Assembly (NCBI GenBank): GCA_015956445.1
Contig: WIUZ02000028.1
Span: forward strand, 62,001 to 126,000
Direction of reading: 5' to 3'
Length of the DNA: 64,000 bases
Source of the DNA: Thelephora terrestris
Taxonomy: Eukaryota; Basidiomycota; Agaricomycetes; Thelephorales; Thelephoraceae
The notes under the pieces are model-generated. The model was not told where the DNA came from and did no database searches. It was given only the letters and a program-made list of their open reading frames with translations. Below are positions 12,287 through 23,489 of this stretch, in pieces. The stretch's first letter is position 1. Each line of letters starts with the position of its first letter. The position numbers were made by a program, and so were the translations under genes.

Positions 12287-13799
12287 AGACAAGGCTGAAC
12301 TAGGTTTAGGGCAGGTTAGGTTTAGGTGTAGGTTTAGGTTTAGGCTTAGGTTTAGGTTTAGGTTTAGGTTTGGTGCTAGGTTAGGTTTAGGGCAGGCTGG
12401 GTATAGGGCAGGTTAGGTTTGGGGTTAGGTTAGGTTAGGTTAGGTTTAGGTTAGGTTTAGGTTAGGTTAGGTTAGGTTGGGTTAGGTTAGGTTAGGTTAG
12501 GGTTAGGTTAGGTTAGGTTAGGTTAGGGTTAGGTTAGGTGTAGGTTTAGGTCTAGGTTAGGGTTAGAGTTAGGCTAGGTTAGGTTAGGTTAGGTCCAGGA
12601 CTAGGTTTAGGGCTAGTTTATGACCACAAACTGGTCTGTACTTCATGATATAATGAATATTATGGATATATTTGTATTTTCCTATTTTGATTTATTTTTT
12701 TGGGATTTTTATGAATTTTTTGGGCAAAAAATATATTAATATTGCAATTATGGGCTATTCAATGGACCAAAAAAATTGAAATAATTTTTATAAAATATTT
12801 ATCTATATTCTGGAATTTTTCATGATTTTTCCAGCCAGAAAAACAATTTTCTGGATATTTCTGGGAGTAATTTACCATTTTGGGCACTTTTTAGACCTGT
12901 GGGAATTTTTTCGGTATTTTTTAAAAATTTTCTGGCATTTTTCCGATTTTTCTGGCATATAATTTCCTTTTTCGGTAATTTTTGTGAAAAGCATTTTTGA
13001 GCTGCTTATGTAAGCCATCAAAATATCCTTTTCTGGTAATCCATCAAATATTTCCTAAAAAGGATTTTCCTTTTTAGGAAAGACCCCTCCAAAAGCAATT
13101 TTGAGACGCTTATGTAAGCCATCAAAACTTTCCTTTTTTGGACGGTCACATGACCTGATTACATAAGCAACACCCACTTTTTTCAGTCACATGACCTGCT
13201 TATGTCAGCCATCAAAATTTCTTTTTTGGGAAATTCAATGCCAAAATCATTTTCAAGTCGCTTATGTAAGCCATCAAAAATTTCCTTTTTTGGTCAGTCA
13301 CATGATCTGCTTACATCGGCAACTCCCACTTTTTTCAGTCACCTGACCTGCTTATATAAGCCATCAAAATTTCCTTTTTTGGAAAAATCACATGACTCAC
13401 TTATATAAGCACACCCAGTCACTCGGTGCTACCACATTGTCGGCTCCTGCCTAATCAGGAGTACCAAGCAGCTGGTATTGCAACTGCCACAGGCAGCATT
13501 GCAATGCCATTGAGCATTGTAATCGCTACGAGTTAAAGTATTACAATTTTACGAGGTACACAATTATGATAAGGACTACTGCATCATTGACCTCAGGGGT
13601 AAACCGAACTCTTCTTTCGGCAATGCGCGGACGTGAGATGTTGTTGCTCAATTGTTCGGGATGGTTTGAATTAGCCTCAAAGGAGTTGGGTGTAGAAGTG
13701 GTTGATGCGGAGCGAGAGCGGTGAGGTGGGGTGCGATTCTTTGGCGCTCGGGTGGGATTCACCTGTGGATAAGGATTCGCCTGTGCGCTAAAACCACTT

Positions 13800-14498
13800 G
13801 AACTTCATCCTTGATTTGTACACTCGCAAAGCTCAACATACCGTCGCGTGGTCCTGTCAGTTCAACTAAGATCTTCATCCCTGTTGAGATGTACGGAGAA
13901 TCTCCTTCTGTCTGCTGCAGCCTTCACTGGAAGTGCCGGTCGGGGGTCCATCTCTTCTGGGACGCGGAGGTAAAACAAGCCCTTTTTGCGGGACATGTGC
14001 AGATGATAGGTGGTTGAGGTTGAGGTTGTAAGAAGGGAAGCAAAAGACGCGTGACGAGTGGCGGAGAGAGGGGTCACTGTACTTCGCGATATCAGACGAT
14101 ATCGGATCGGCTTTTGTCTTACAATGGACACACGCGGTGTGTAAATACAGGCATCAGGAGCGTACGATTGACAGGTACCAGGGCATTTGTTATTCGTTAC
14201 ATTGAAAAAAAAAAACTGAATACGAGGGCTGATATACTGATCACTCAACACCTCCGTCATCATGAATGGCTTCCTCATTCGCTCCAACCTAATATGTAGC
14301 TTAATACCAAGTGCAATAAAGTAGGTTGCAATAACAAACCTGGTCTAGGGGAAACGTGTGAACGCATGGGCGTTGAATGCCAAAGACCTCCCCAACGCTC
14401 GTTGTCGCGATGTGTCCAAGAATCTGTGTAGGTGCGATGATGCTGGGGGCGTCCAGGAAGACGTTGTAGTACAGTTCCCCACCAGAGAAGCCCCACAA
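13800..14498 (-). other. Gap between the two CACTA genes; possible small exons
   Basis: Minus-strand open stretches exist (for example 13862-14000) and possible splice signals flank short exons near 13800-13870, but none is compelling. The region must hold the 3' end of the transposase gene and the promoter and first exon of the second gene. A run of ten A residues lies near 14206. Confidence 0.35.
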
Positions 14499-16998
14499 TC
14501 AATAAGGATCCTTTTCTTGGTCTTCACGAGATAAGGGGGCAAACATCTTGACTAAGAGGAGGACTGATTGAACATTCAATACGCTATCAGGAAGGAGGAT
14601 CTGGTCAATGGAACCGCTCCAGATTTCGTCTCCGCTTTCGAAAGTTATGTAGCTGTCTCTGATCGCAAATTGCCTTGTTTGGAATGAAACACCACAGATG
14701 GATATCTTCTTATAAGTGTTGACTTTCCGGAGATGTTTCATAAAGAATTCGTCCCAGTGTGCATTGGCCCCGGAGGCTGTTGCTAAACGAAGAACGGGAC
14801 GTGTGCGTTCGTCCAGATATATCGTTTTTGGATTTTCCAGGAGTTTCAGGCGAAGTGTGGGATTCCTGAATTCAGAGAGGCGGGATCCACAACGGCTCTC
14901 ACCCACGAAGGAGCTGAGTGCTTTCAACAAATCCTTAACTGTGTTACCAATATTTTCGTCCTCTAGGAGTACCTGTAGGTTCACGTTTCTGCATGCGGTT
15001 ACCAGGAACATCTTTTCTAGTTGTCCTGCAAGAAAAAAGGTGAGCTTCGATAGCAGGGACTATTGCAGATGCAAAATACCGGGTCTAGCGTTTGTTTTCA
15101 TTCTCTGCATCAGATAGTTTATCCGTTCAAATGCAAATGTCCGATAAGCATGAACAGGGCCGAATGTCTGCATGAAATGTCCAAGGTGGAGCGAAAGGTG
15201 GTGGTTTGGCTTGATATCGGCATCCTTGTACAATTCAAGTACACCAGCAATGTATGAAAAGATATGTTGGTCGTAGAGTGCGATATATTCATTGTTGGTG
15301 GCGCGCATACTCGCAATTTGAACGGCTGTGATGAGGTCCATAAAATTTGCAAGGATGTCCGTACGTCGTGTGTTGCCATCGCCCCATATTCTGATGAGAG
15401 TTAGGGGGAGGTGGATGGTACATAGGATCCTCCATTGGTCTGCGCTGAGTTTCCCATGTTCAGTGGTGCCCCAGTTCCGCGGTGCTGGCTCAATCCAGGA
15501 TGGTAATACCGTCTTCCCCATGTCCGCTCGGATGGCGGCAAGGACATCTCTTCCCAAAACAGGGGTACTGGCTTCCACTTCCGCCGTGCCTCCCTCTCGC
15601 TGAGCGCCATCAGGACGTTGGAAGGGCCTGCCGAGCTAAGGGGACGTGTCAGAAATCCCCGAGGGCTCGCATGCCACGAAACTCACAGCTGCAAAAAGCT
15701 TCTCAACCAGATCGAGCTTCTGTGATTTTCCGGGGTAGTAAATGTTCCTCTCGTCACATAATACACGCAGTACATCCTTGTGAAACTTGAGAATGCTTGG
15801 CACAGACAAATTTGGATCTCGTAACAGTTCCTGAGCTCGTTGGAGTGAGCCGAGATTTGAAAGCTCAACCGGTCGCAGAGGTGTGGGCGGAATGATCTGA
15901 ACCTTAGGGCCGGACAGTTGCTCGATCAGGGGACCGTGATTCATTCGCTAAGAATCCTCAGGTGAAATTCAATACCAGGGGTATTTTGAAATACGTACCC
16001 AATTCACAATCCTCCTCGCCAACTTGTACTGGTCACCATCCCGCCGAAGCCCGTGATCGAAGCATATGTACCAGAGAGCTGCGCAAGAAACTTCCCTCTT
16101 GCACAGTTTTTCCAGAAGCTTCGGCATGTCCTTTTCCTTGCGGATGGTATCAGGAAGAGAGGAGATTGTATCAGGGTTTGGTTGGCGGTGGAATACCTTT
16201 GGGTGAAGTTCTCCATCGCCTCCATCGTATTCTATATGGATGCCCCGAATATTACAACAATGGTCCTGAATAAGGCTGAGGTAAAGGTTATGCATGGAGT
16301 CAATCACAGTTGACAAAGAGGGATTCCAATAGCGGAGTTTGAGCAGAGGGGACCACCTGACCTGGTATGCTTCTTCGACCCCCTTGCGATCTGAGGGGGT
16401 TAGGGCTGACTTCCAGCGTGCCACGTACTCACGATGTTTTTCTACATTCCGTTCGAGCCAAGGTCGTGTCAGAGTCTCGAGGTCATGAATGGTGATGAGG
16501 CAGAAGGAGCAGGGGTGGTGCGAAGTAACGGAACGGAACCCAGCGAGTTGACGAGCGGCCAGCGCATCGGTAACAAGTACTGCAATAATGCACTTGCATG
16601 TTCGACCGTCGGGGTATTTGGCGGTTTTACTGAACCGAGCGCCGTGATCATAGAGTGACATGAATTCGTCAACAATCAGCTGGGTAAAATGATTCATCTG
16701 CTTGTTTGATGGCTTTCCCGGCCCTGGGACGACTCCCGCGTAATAGAAATTCTCGGTCCTGTGTCGAGAGTGGGGAGGAAGGTTGAGTAGAACCATGTTG
16801 ATTCCCGTGGCGCTGATGGTATGTTTGGCCGTGACGTTTCCCAGGGGATTGAAGGAATCTGCAGAGAGAGAAAATGCATAGCGACCATCTTGTTTCATGG
16901 TGGGGGTAAAGAAGGGTTTCCTTTCATGGATCGTCTGAGCGGAGTCCGGGAAGTCTCGCATGAATTTGGTGTCCCATATGTCCTTGATATTGACTTTT

Positions 16999-19415
16999 TG
17001 TCAGGCCGACGCGACCTCTACAGTTCGATAGCACTCTTGCTATCCAAACCTATCACACTCAGGGGTCAAACACACAGTTATAACCCTGTTGCAAACCCAG
17101 GGATATTGGAAGTCTCTTCACAGACTAGATTGAAAGAGAGGAGAAAGAAGGAGACAAGGGTCTTCAGGCACTCTTGCTCTAAGCACACAGCAGTAGAGGT
17201 CACGGAGAGTCTGATGATAACAAATCTAAGGAGTACAGGCTAAACTACTCTGAGTATATATACTACTTAGATTTGTGACGTGACAGTGACATGTAACTAC
17301 ATTAATGATACAAACACAGACAAATATGGTCCGTGCACAGCACTGCATGGTCTGTGCGTTACGTGGTGACTAATGCTACAAATTATCAGCTGATAAACAA
17401 AAGTGTGGCGGCCAATAGCAATTTGAGAGCATTACAAAGCAGTTACAAAGCATGACGTATCATGGGAATGTTCGGAAAGAATGTGGGTATGGCTGAGTAA
17501 CAGCCAATAGCAAAAGGGGAGCATATGACTAAAGATAGGGGCATATGATGTCATGTGGGTCATACGCAGTAAACAATAGAAAGGATGACTCAACTCCTGA
17601 GTCGTGGAAGGGGCGTGGCATTTGGTATATAACCAAAGGGGGTTGGATGACTGGTCTTCCAACAAACCCACCTTTGTTACACAGACAACATGCCTCGTGC
17701 TCAAACTCGCAATCCCACTCGTCGCTCTTCCTCTTATTCTCCTGTTCAGGAGAATAACTACAATATCGATCGCTTCTCCCATGCTCGTCGGGATCCATCC
17801 CGTCCTTATCCCACTTTGGGGAGTGTCATGGACCGTACTAGTACCGCCGACCCTAATGAGGGTTTTACCGATTTAGGTTCGGGATGTCGGTTGACATATT
17901 TGGCATGTCTGCTAACGTTCCGCTTTTAGGTTTCAGGGATTTCATCCAGGCTTCTCGTAGGGTGTCTCGGCGCAAGTTGGCGCGCATCGAGACCAACCCT
18001 TATGCGATCGAACTCCTTAACAGGGGTGTCAAGTTCGTCACAGAGACCAATGAGACCTTCAACTCCGTGTTGGAGGCTAGCGTTCTCCATACGGGGAACG
18101 TTGGGTCCATGTTGATGGATGAGATCGCTCATGTCAATGAGCGTGTCGATGGTTGTCGGGATGAGATCGAGAAGTTGGAGAAGGAATTCCTTGGATGTCA
18201 TGAGGGCATCTTGAAAATCGAAGATGAGCAAGAGCAGTATGGTATGGCGATCGATAGGTTGAATGTAAGAAAGTTTGGGTCCGAAGTAATTGACCTTTCT
18301 AACTTAAACTTTCTTTTTAGGGAGAGGTGATCACGTTGAAGGACTTGGTCCGAAGTCTGGTTGCGAAGACTGGAGAATTGGAAGACGATAAGGTACAGGG
18401 ACTGGGATCGAAGATAATTGTCATCTTCTAATCCTGTTCCTTTTAGGTCCACCTTACTCGTTGTGTTTCTGAGTTGACCGGAGAAGTCCGGGATCTCCAG
18501 AGGAGGTGCAACGAGCCGGAGATCCGAGTTGAGGAAGAGGAGTTGGAAGTTCCACATCGGGCTGGGTCGCCGATAGTTCCTAATCGGGCCGAGTCGCCGC
18601 CTGCTCGTTTATTGGTCCGTCATGAAAACAGGTTGGTTCCCGTTGATGATGAGGTCATTGAAATTGGGAGCGACGAATTCTATCAGAACATGGGAGTTGT
18701 CCGTAGGGATACTCCTCGTCCTGAATTCGTGTCTACTCCTTGGGGTAGTCGTCGTCAATGGCCTGCTCTGGAGTATGACCCGTACGCCGAGTTTGTTCCT
18801 GATAGTGAACCGAACTCTGATACGGAACTTCCAGATTACGATGACTTGTCAGATGTGGACCCAAACGAGATTCGGGAACAGAACTGGTTGAATGAGGAGT
18901 TGGTGAGGTCGGCCTTGGAAGTAGTACAAAGGATTCGCAGAGATATTGATTAAATAACTCTTTTGTACTATGGCTTCCTTGGAATAATCCTTTGTTATGT
19001 CTATTGCGTGTGATCCATGAGTCGTAAAGCATAATGGTTTTCGTAAGTCTAATCCAAGGGTCAGATTAATAAGCCGGTTGACTTCTGCGAGAGGTCAACG
19101 CGCGACACTTATTAATACATCCCTTGTTGTTGGTAGCCTGAATATCTACTAGTCGTCCAGGGGCAACGGAGGGCCAGGTAGGGGGAATCTTCGTATGAAG
19201 GTTTGCCGGTACATGTTCACGTATTATACCTCGGGTCTTCTGGGGTATCTTGACTAGTAGCACGTTCCACGTATTGGACTTTGAATCGTTAGGCATAGGG
19301 TATATGGCATAACAAACAGTTTACCGCCATGTTTAGGGCAGGGCACCAACTGACTTAGTGGTGATGAGGCGTTAAATAAAGGAAATGAAAGGGGGTAAAC
19401 GGCGAAATCATCACA
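16999..19415 (+). mobile_element. Unit B1: TG...CA LTR-like unit (2.4 kb) carrying a spliced gene
   Basis: Ends are TGTCAGGCCGACGCG and ATCATCACA, with perfect 5-bp duplications CTTTT (16994-16998, 19416-19420). It lies in the Tnp2-like transposase gene. No direct repeat joins its two ends. The gene at 17690-18953 reads on the plus strand. On the minus strand a TATA (GTATATATACTC, ~17246-17260) lies about 250 bases before the terminal CTGACA. It looks whole. Close relatives are B2, B3 and B4. Confidence 0.8.
17690..18953 (+). CDS. B-family coiled-coil protein gene (copy in B1), function unknown
   Basis: Four predicted exons: 17690-17876, 17930-18264, a 72-base exon 18321-18392, and 18447-18953. 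A TATA box (GGTATATAACC) lies near 17625. The N-terminus is basic and disordered (MPRAQTRNPTRRSSSYSPVQ). Exon 2 starts with a helical GFRDFIQASRRVSRRKLARI and a conserved LEASVLHTGNVGSMLMDEI, then a coiled coil. The C-terminal exon has LTGEVRDLQRRCNEPE, then an acidic tail with DSEPNSDTELPDYDDLSDVD, ending in a helix. There is no known domain. The frame is open throughout and the same structure recurs in B2, B4 and (broken) B3, so selection on the protein is plausible. Its layout parallels the genes of A and C. Confidence 0.65.
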
Positions 19416-19559
19416 CTTTTTCGGCAAAAAGTCGATCGTAGTCATCAACGACATCCTCAACCCCTGGCCGACAGAGCATGCCCGCAAGCCAGTGTTTAAA
19501 ACTCTGGTGGGTATACGTCTTAATCGGCACATAATGATCATCGCCTCTGCCCCTCTCCT

Positions 19560-21971
19560 TGTCAGGCCGACGCGACCTCTACAGTTCAATAGCACTCTTG
19601 CTATCCAAACCTATCACTCTAAGGATCAAACACACAGTTATAACCTTGTCACAAACCCAGGGATATCGGAAGTCTCTTCACAGACTAGATTGGAAGAGAG
19701 GAGAAAGAAGGAGACAAGGGTCTTCAGGCACTCTTGCTCTAAGCACACAGCAGTAGAGGTCACGGAGAGTCTGATGATAACAAATCTAAGGAGTACAGGC
19801 TAAACTACTCTGAGTATATATACTACTTAGATTTGTGACGTGACAGTGACGTGTAACTACACTAATGATACAAACACAGACAAACATGGTCCGTGCACAG
19901 CACTGCATGGTCTGTGCGTTACATGGTGACTAATGCTACAAATTATCAGCTGGTAAACGAAAGTGTGGCGGCCAATAGCAATTTGAGAGCATTACAAAGC
20001 ATTTGCAAAGCATGACGTATCCTGAGAATGTTCGGAAAGAATGTGGGTATGGCTGACTAACAGCCAATGGCAAAAGGGGAGCATATGACTAAAGATAGGG
20101 GCATATGATGTCATGTGGGTCATGCGCAGTAAACAATAGAAAGGATGACTCAACTCCTGAGTCGTGGAGGGGGCGTGGTATTTGGTATATAACCAAAGGG
20201 GGTTGGATGACTGGTCTTCCAACAAACTTCCCTTTGTTACACACCGCCAATATGCCTCGTGCTCAAACTCGCATTCCCACTCGTTGTTCTACCTCCTACT
20301 CTCCTGTTCAGGAGAGCAATTACAACATCGACCGCTTCTCCCATGCCCGTCGGGATCCATCCCGCCCTTATCCCACTTTGGGATCCATCATGGACCGCAC
20401 CGCCACCGCCGACCCAAATGAGGGGTTCTCTGATTTAGGTGGGGGCTCTGCTTGTGCGTTCCGATTTAGGAAACCAAGCTAACTCCTTTTAGGTTTCAGG
20501 GACTTTCTCCAAGCCGCTCGTAGGGTGTCTCGGCGCAAGTTGGCGCGCATAGAGACCAACCCATATGCGAACGAACTCCTTAATAGGGGTGTCGAGTTCA
20601 TGACGGAGTCCAATGAGACCTTCAACTCCGTGTTGGAGGCCAGCGTTCTTCATACGGGGAACGTTGGGTCCATGTTAATGGATGAAGTGGCTCACATCAA
20701 TGAACGTGTTGATGTTCGTCGCGAAGAGATAGAAGCCTTGGAGAGTTGGAAGGAGGATATGCAGGGAGTTATTCATGGGCAAGAGGATAGCGTTGTTCGA
20801 CAGGGGGCCGATATCGATTCGTTGAAGGTAAGAAAGTTTGGGTCAGGAGTAATTGATCTTTCTAACTCAAACTTTCTTTTTAGGGAGAGGTGACTACCCT
20901 TAAGGACTTGGTCCAGGCCTTGGTTACCAAGACTGGAGAATTGGAGGACGATAAGGTAACGGGTAGGGGCTGAAGGTTTTTGATGTCTTCTAACCCTATT
21001 CGTTTTAGGTTCGCCTTAATCGTCGTATCTCCGAGTTGACCGGAGAAGTCCGGGATCTCCAGAGGAGGTGTAACGAGCCGGAGGTCCGAGTGGAAGAGGA
21101 AGAGTTGGAGGTTCCGGAGCGGGCCGAATCTCCGCCTGCTCGTCTCGTGGTCCAGTATGAGAATAGGTTGGTTCCTATCGACGATGAAGTCGTTGAGATT
21201 CAGGAGGAGGAGTTCTACAGGAATGTCGGAGTTGTCCGTAGGGACACTCCTGTTCCTCGTAGGAGAATGACTCCTCTAATCACGGTTACGGATACGACTT
21301 TGCCGAGGAACCGATGGCCGGCTCTGGAGTTCGATCCGTATGCCGAGTTTGTTCCTGATTCGGAACCGAACTCTGATACAGAGCTTCCAGATTACGAGGA
21401 CCTGTCGGACGTGGACCCGAATGAGATTAGGGAGCAGAACTGGGCGAATGAGGAGTTGGTGAGGGCCGCCTTGGAGACAGTACAAAGGATCCGCAGAGAT
21501 ATTGATTAGATAACTCTTTTGTACTCTGTCTCCTTGGAATTGATCTTCTTTCTTGTTTATTGTATATGATTCATGAGTCATAAAGCATAATGGTTTTCGT
21601 AAGTCCAATCCAAGGGTCAGATTAATAAGTCGGTTGACTTCTGCGAGAGGTCAACACGCGACACTTATTAATACATCCCTTGTTGTCGGTAGCCTGAATA
21701 TCTACTAGTCGTCCAGGGGCAACGGAGGGCCAGGTAGGGGGAATCTTCGTATGAAGGTTCGCCGGTACATGTTCACGTATTATACCTCGGGTCTTCTGGG
21801 GTATCTTGACTAGTAGCACGTTCCACGTATTGGACTTTGAATCGTTAGGCATAGGTCATATGGCATAATAAACAGTTTACCGCCATGTTTAGGGCAGGGC
21901 ACCAACTGACTTAGTGGTGATGAGGCGTTAAATAAAGGAAATGAAAGGGGGTAAACGGCGAAATCATCACA
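19560..21971 (+). mobile_element. Unit B2: TG...CA LTR-like unit (2.4 kb) carrying a spliced gene
   Basis: It has the same ends as B1 and perfect 5-bp duplications CTCCT (19555-19559, 21972-21976). It landed in the same transposase gene 140 bases away from B1, in the same orientation. The minus-strand TATA lies near 19808-19822. It looks whole, and differs from B1 at scattered bases, so the two are separate insertions rather than a tandem duplication. Confidence 0.8.
20252..21509 (+). CDS. B-family coiled-coil protein gene (copy in B2)
   Basis: Predicted exons are 20252-20438, 20493-20827, 20884-20955 (72 bases) and 21009-21509, the same structure as in B1. The middle coiled coil differs from B1 (EIEALESWKEDMQGVIHGQ) and matches the copy in B3, so B2 and B3 form one subgroup and B1 and B4 another. 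The acidic C-terminus is conserved but lacks the short insert PHRAGSPIVPNR seen in B1 and B4. The TATA (GGTATATAACC) lies near 20187. The frame is open throughout. Confidence 0.65.
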
Positions 21972-23489
21972 CTCCTCGTCTACCTCAGATCCCGAAGGGC
22001 TGCTGTCCTGAGAAAGGGTTCGATTGATACGCCCTATGGGTTGTAGGATAGGAGTGCCACAGGGTTCGGACGCTTCCGTTGGCCTGTGAGTACACGCCTT
22101 TTCTGTGACGGTGAGGGGGTATAACGTGTAGCACTTGGAGCACATGACGTATGTGGTCATGATAGGATCCAGTCGGAACTTTTGCAAAACTGTGCGCAAG
22201 TCATGCGGAATGTATTTGAGCCGTTCTGAAGGTACACTGGCAAGGTGAAGGATGTTGCGCAGACCAGCAAGTACTACATCTGTTCTTCGGCGAGAAAGGT
22301 TGAAGAGGAACCGCAAGATGAGGGTGAGAACCAGGGAGGCATAGACAACGGGTAACTGTGATGATTTTGCCGTTTACCCCCTTCAATTTCCTTTATTTAA
22401 CGTCTCATCACCACTAAGTCAGTTGGTGCCCTGCCCTAAACACGGCGGTAAACTGTTTATTATGCCATATGACCTATGCCTAACGATTCAAAGTCCAATA
22501 CGTGGAACGTGCTACTAGTCAAGATACCCCAGAAGACCCGAGGTATAATACGTGAACATGTACCGGCAAACCTTCATATGAAGATTCCCCCTACCTGGCC
22601 CTCCGTTGCCCCTGGACGACTAGTAGATATTCAGGCTACCGACAACAAGGGATGTATTAATAAGCGTCGCGCGTTGACCTCTCGCAGAAGTCAACCGGCT
22701 TATTAATCTGACCCTTGGATTGGACTTACGAAAACCATTATGCTTTACGACTCATGGATCATGCATAAAACAAAAATAGAAGATCAATTCCAAGGAGACA
22801 CAGTACAAAAGAGTTATTTAATCAATATCTCTGCGGATCCTTTGTACTGTCTCCAAGGCGGCCCTCACCAACTCCTCATTCGCCCAGTTCTGCTCCCTAA
22901 TCTCATTCGGGTCCATGTCCGACAGGTCCTCGTAATCTGGAAGCTCGGTATCAGAGTTCGGTTCCGAATCAGGAACAAACTCGGCATACGGATCGAACTC
23001 CAGAGCCGGCCATCGGTTCCTCGGCAAAGTCGTATCCGTAACCGTGATCAGGGGAGTCATTCTTCTACGAGGAACAGGAGTATCCCTACGGACAACTCCG
23101 ACATTCCTGTAGAACTCCTCCTCCTGGATCTCAACGACTTCATCATCAATGGGAACCAACCTGTTCTCATACTGGACCACGAGACGAGCAGGCGGAGACT
23201 CGGCCCGCTCCGGAACCTCCAATTCTTCCTCCTCGACACGGACCTCCGGCTCGTTACACCTCCTCTGGAGATCCCGGACTTCTCCGGTCAACTCGGAGAT
23301 ACGACGAGTAAGGCGAACCTAAAACAAGAAGGGTTAGAATGATAATAAACATCTTCTATCCCTACTCGTTACCTTATCGTCCTCCAATTCTCCGGTCTTG
23401 ATAACCAGAGCCCGAACCAGATCTTTAAGAGTGGACAACTCTCCCTAGAAGGAAATGTTGGGTTAGAAAAGTCAATTATCTCCTGACCC

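Larger units (their letters stand above)
6655..13581. mobile_element. Giant hairpin element F1, split at its loop by unit C
   Basis: The left arm (6655-8485) and right arm (11787-13581) are near-perfect inverted copies of about 1.8 kb. Terminal inverted repeats begin CAGTAGTCCTTATCATAATTG. The 3-bp target duplication is CAT (6652-6654, 13582-13584). From outside in, each arm holds a unique start, repeated GATGGCTTACATAAGC motifs alternating with GGTCATGTGAC, an AT-rich zone, a telomere-like CCTAAC/CCTAAA tract (7630-7915), a TTATC microsatellite (7921-7965) and an inner stem. There is no coding capacity. It interrupts the second gene of the CACTA element. F2 is its close relative. Confidence 0.85.
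5850..13762 (-). pseudogene. Second gene of the CACTA element, interrupted by hairpin F1
   Basis: The coding pieces are 13582-13762, 6350-6654 and 5890-6345, all minus strand. The first piece ends in FTPEVNDD. After the F1 insertion and one copy of its 3-bp duplication are set aside, the frame runs on as PLCHQFPCTADSFKLYLDGTP, followed by a lysine-rich basic stretch (KDVAKKKNRKNARK). The last piece has YRIKKKYWRAAELGPFLHGID and a C-terminal tryptophan/histidine-rich part. This second half resembles a hypothetical protein I associate with basidiomycete transposons, where it accompanies a transposase gene; I cannot give a function. The position just downstream of the transposase gene suggests an accessory, possibly DNA-binding, protein. 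The 5' end upstream of 13762 is unclear; small exons may lie in 13800-14290. Confidence 0.5.
4511..22356 (-). mobile_element. CACTA (EnSpm/CMC) DNA transposon, right end missing, multiply invaded
   Basis: The left end CACAGTGGGCATTGGGGTCC matches the terminus of the short element Q at 61096-61456, which has both ends and a 3-bp duplication. This ties the terminus to the CACTA superfamily. Two genes read toward this left end on the minus strand: a Tnp2-like transposase (22356 to ~14300) and a second gene (13762 to ~5850). The subterminal zone holds many GGATTATCC-like motifs (4511-5114), then TGACGTC motifs (5442-5600), the usual place for transposase-binding repeats. Insertions are a solo LTR (5115-5441), hairpin F1 (6655-13581, itself holding unit C), B1 (16999-19415) and B2 (19560-21971). 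The 5' end of the transposase gene and the right terminus are missing at 22356, where B3 begins with flanks that do not match. Confidence 0.7.
14499..22356 (-). pseudogene. Tnp2-like CACTA transposase gene, split by units B1 and B2 and lacking its 5' end
   Basis: Coding pieces on the minus strand are 22356-21977, 19554-19421, 16993-16016, ~15945-15700, ~15630-15090 and 15040-14499. The first has a zinc-binding segment (CSKCYTLYP followed by a C, then CG) and the SEVDEE tail. The short middle piece reads YVPIKTYTHQSFKHWLAGML. The catalytic core follows, with ADSFNPLGN, LNLPPHSRH, VVPGPGKPSN, VTDALAARQLAGF, a CSFC pair and STVIDSMHNLYL, matching the acidic catalytic positions of the Tnp2 family. 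Later come HGKLSADQWRILC and FGPVHAYRTFAFERINYLMQ. The frame continues across B1 and B2 when one copy of each 5-bp duplication is set aside, so the gene was open before they landed. The N-terminus is lost at 22356. Confidence 0.8.

Noticed and set aside
16999-19415. B units as Helitrons
   Set aside because: Helitrons leave no target duplication; B units have exact 5-bp duplications and TG...CA ends.
14499-22356. KDZ identity for the first transposase
   Set aside because: The motifs DSFNPLGN, DALAARQLAGF and VIDSMHNLYL are those of Tnp2-like CACTA transposases; the KDZ motifs (VDANFRLK, SYDIACKW) are only in the gene at 30865-35063.
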